A DNA stretch of 6,627 nucleotides from Propionibacteriaceae bacterium UBA4569 (GTDB lineage Bacteria; Actinomycetota; Actinomycetes; Propionibacteriales; Propionibacteriaceae): the NCBI GenBank assembly GCA_002387005.1, contig DGKN01000009.1, positions 1 through 6,627 of the forward strand, written 5' to 3'. Every line of letters begins with the position of its first letter. Position 1 is the first letter of the stretch. Below the pieces are notes generated by a model that ran no database searches, had not been told where the DNA came from, and was given only the letters and a program-made list of their open reading frames with translations. The position numbers and the translations under genes were made by a program. Positions 5,925-6,627 of the stretch are shown one piece after another.

Positions 5925-5930
5925 CCTCCT
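5925..5930 (-). promoter_or_regulatory. Perfect Shine-Dalgarno AGGAGG of the 49-aa gene
   Basis: AGGAGG on the minus strand ends five bases before the ATG at 5919. It is the strongest ribosome binding site in the window and the main reason for calling this short gene. Confidence 0.8.
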
Positions 5931-5949
5931 CGGGTTCGGGTGTGCGGCC

Positions 5950-5955
5950 ACACTA
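5950..5955 (-). promoter_or_regulatory. Candidate -10 box (TAGTGT) of the 49-aa gene
   Basis: TAGTGT on the minus strand fits TANNNT. It would start a transcript near 5943, leaving a leader of about 24 bases with the AGGAGG in it. No good -35 box is seen 17-18 bases upstream, so this is a weak call. Confidence 0.3.
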
Positions 5956-6014
5956 GGAGCGTCGGCGACGATCCCGGCACACCCCTTCGGGTCTCGCGAC
6001 GGCTGGCCGCAGGG

Positions 6015-6035
6015 CCCCTGGACAGGCTCGGGGAA
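6015..6035. repeat. REP-like hairpin repeat downstream of rsmB
   Basis: CCCCTGGACAGGCTCGGGGA at 6015-6034 has a CCCC/GGGG stem around an imperfect interior. From memory it matches, at about 17 of 20 positions, the intergenic repeat CCCTTCGACAGGCTCAGGGA that is scattered through many actinobacterial genomes. Two of the three differences change one stem pair from T-A to C-G and so keep pairing. It lies in the rsmB to small-gene gap and could help end the rsmB transcript. Confidence 0.45.
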
Positions 6036-6067
6036 TGTGGGCGGGGGCACGGGGAACGAGAGGCCGG

Positions 6068-6627
6068 TCAGCTCACCCGGAGCAGCGCCAGGAACATCGC
6101 GTCCGTGCCGTGCCGATGGGGCCACAACTGGACGAAGCGCTCGTCGGTCAGCGCACGGCAGTCGGACACCTCGGGCAGGAAGGACGCGGCGTCCAGCACC
6201 TCCACCTCGCGGTCGAGGTCGCCGTCCAGCACGGTGCGAACGATGTCGGAGGTCTCGGCCTTGTGCGGGGAACAGGTGACGTAGGCCACCACGCCACCGG
6301 GCTTGGCCGACGCGATCGCCGCACGCAGCAGCCCCACCTGGACCTCGCGCAGTTCCCGGACGTCCTGGGTCTCCCGGCGCCACCGTGACTCGGGACGACG
6401 ACGCAGGGACCCCAACCCGGAGCAGGGGACGTCGGCCATCACCCGAGCAAACGAAGCCAGCTCCCAGGTGGGCTCGGTGCCGTCGCCCACGACGATCTCG
6501 ACGGTGCCGTGTGGATAGGCCCGCACCGCCTTGCGCACCAGTTCCGCGCGGTGCTCGTGCACCTCGTTGGCCAGCAGGGTGGTCCCCGCCTGCCGGGCCA
6601 GCCCGGCGAGCAGGGCCGCCTTGCCGC
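6068..6627 (-). CDS. rsmB: 16S rRNA (cytosine-C5) methyltransferase RsmB, C-terminal part; runs off right edge
   Basis: S-adenosylmethionine-dependent enzyme of the NOL1/NOP2/Sun family; RsmB makes m5C967 in 16S rRNA (E. coli numbering). About 185 codons of the methyltransferase domain are visible. They open with GKAALLAGLARQAGTTLLANE (end of the SAM-binding GPGGK loop plus strand 2), then GDG, then motif IV ADVPCSGLGSLRRRPESRWR (Cys at 6422-6424), then motif VI AYVTCSPH with the nucleophile Cys at 6272-6274. The C-terminus has the HGTDAMFLALLRV strand typical of the family. The N-terminal NusB-like RNA-binding domain lies outside the window, so RsmB rather than another family member rests on the C-terminal pattern and on nearby rpe, its usual neighbour. 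Both family cysteines are intact, with no stop or frameshift. Confidence 0.9.
   Translation of the reverse strand, partial: GKAALLAGLARQAGTTLLANEVHEHRAELVRKAVRAYPHGTVEIVVGDGTEPTWELASFARVMADVPCSGLGSLRRRPESRWRRETQDVRELREVQVGLLRAAIASAKPGGVVAYVTCSPHKAETSDIVRTVLDGDLDREVEVLDAASFLPEVSDCRALTDERFVQLWPHRHGTDAMFLALLRVS

Noticed and set aside
5981..5992. ACCC-CTTC-GGGT mini-hairpin downstream of rsmB
   Set aside because: Four base pairs without a T tract; hairpins of this size are common in such GC-rich sequence.
5697..6383. 228-codon minus-strand frame spanning rsmB, the small gene and the gap
   Set aside because: It runs out of frame through rsmB and the 49-residue gene. Its translation is Arg/Pro-rich shadow sequence, while both other frames have real motifs or a ribosome binding site.

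Overview
The window is ordinary chromosomal DNA from a high-GC actinobacterium. About two thirds of the bases are G or C, codons end almost always in G or C, and several genes start without a Shine-Dalgarno sequence. Two gene neighbourhoods are typical of Actinobacteria: metH divergent from a PAC2-family gene (as Rv2124c/Rv2125 in Mycobacterium tuberculosis, from memory) and rsmB near rpe (as Rv1407/Rv1408). Propionibacteriales is a plausible placement but is not proven by the window.

Layout. 1-1135 (-): 5' part of metH, cobalamin-dependent methionine synthase, running off the left edge. 1238-2071 (+): PAC2-family protein, ending at a good intrinsic terminator. 2172-3038 (+): aldo/keto reductase of the YdbC/PdxI type. 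3080-4213 (+): 6-phosphofructokinase. 4238-4903 (-): ribulose-phosphate 3-epimerase, convergent with pfk. 4954-5634 (+): P-loop (uridine-kinase-like) kinase, divergent from rpe across 50 bp. 5770-5919 (-): a very acidic 49-residue protein with a perfect Shine-Dalgarno. 6068-6627 (-): 3' part of rsmB, 16S rRNA m5C methyltransferase, running off the right edge.

The genes are mostly housekeeping: one-carbon/methionine metabolism, glycolysis (pfk), pentose phosphate pathway (rpe) and rRNA modification (rsmB). I see no mobile element genes, CRISPR, toxin-antitoxin pair, phage genes, rRNA or tRNA, and no convincing new multi-gene system. The parts worth a second look lie between rsmB and rpe. Two extra genes separate this usually adjacent pair, one of them inverted, and the gap between those two genes carries an 18-bp inverted repeat with 16 of 18 pairs. 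Also notable are a repeated -10-like hexamer (mostly TAGGCT) placed for leaderless transcripts, a phosphofructokinase mixing ATP-type and PPi-type signature residues, and a REP-like hairpin repeat.
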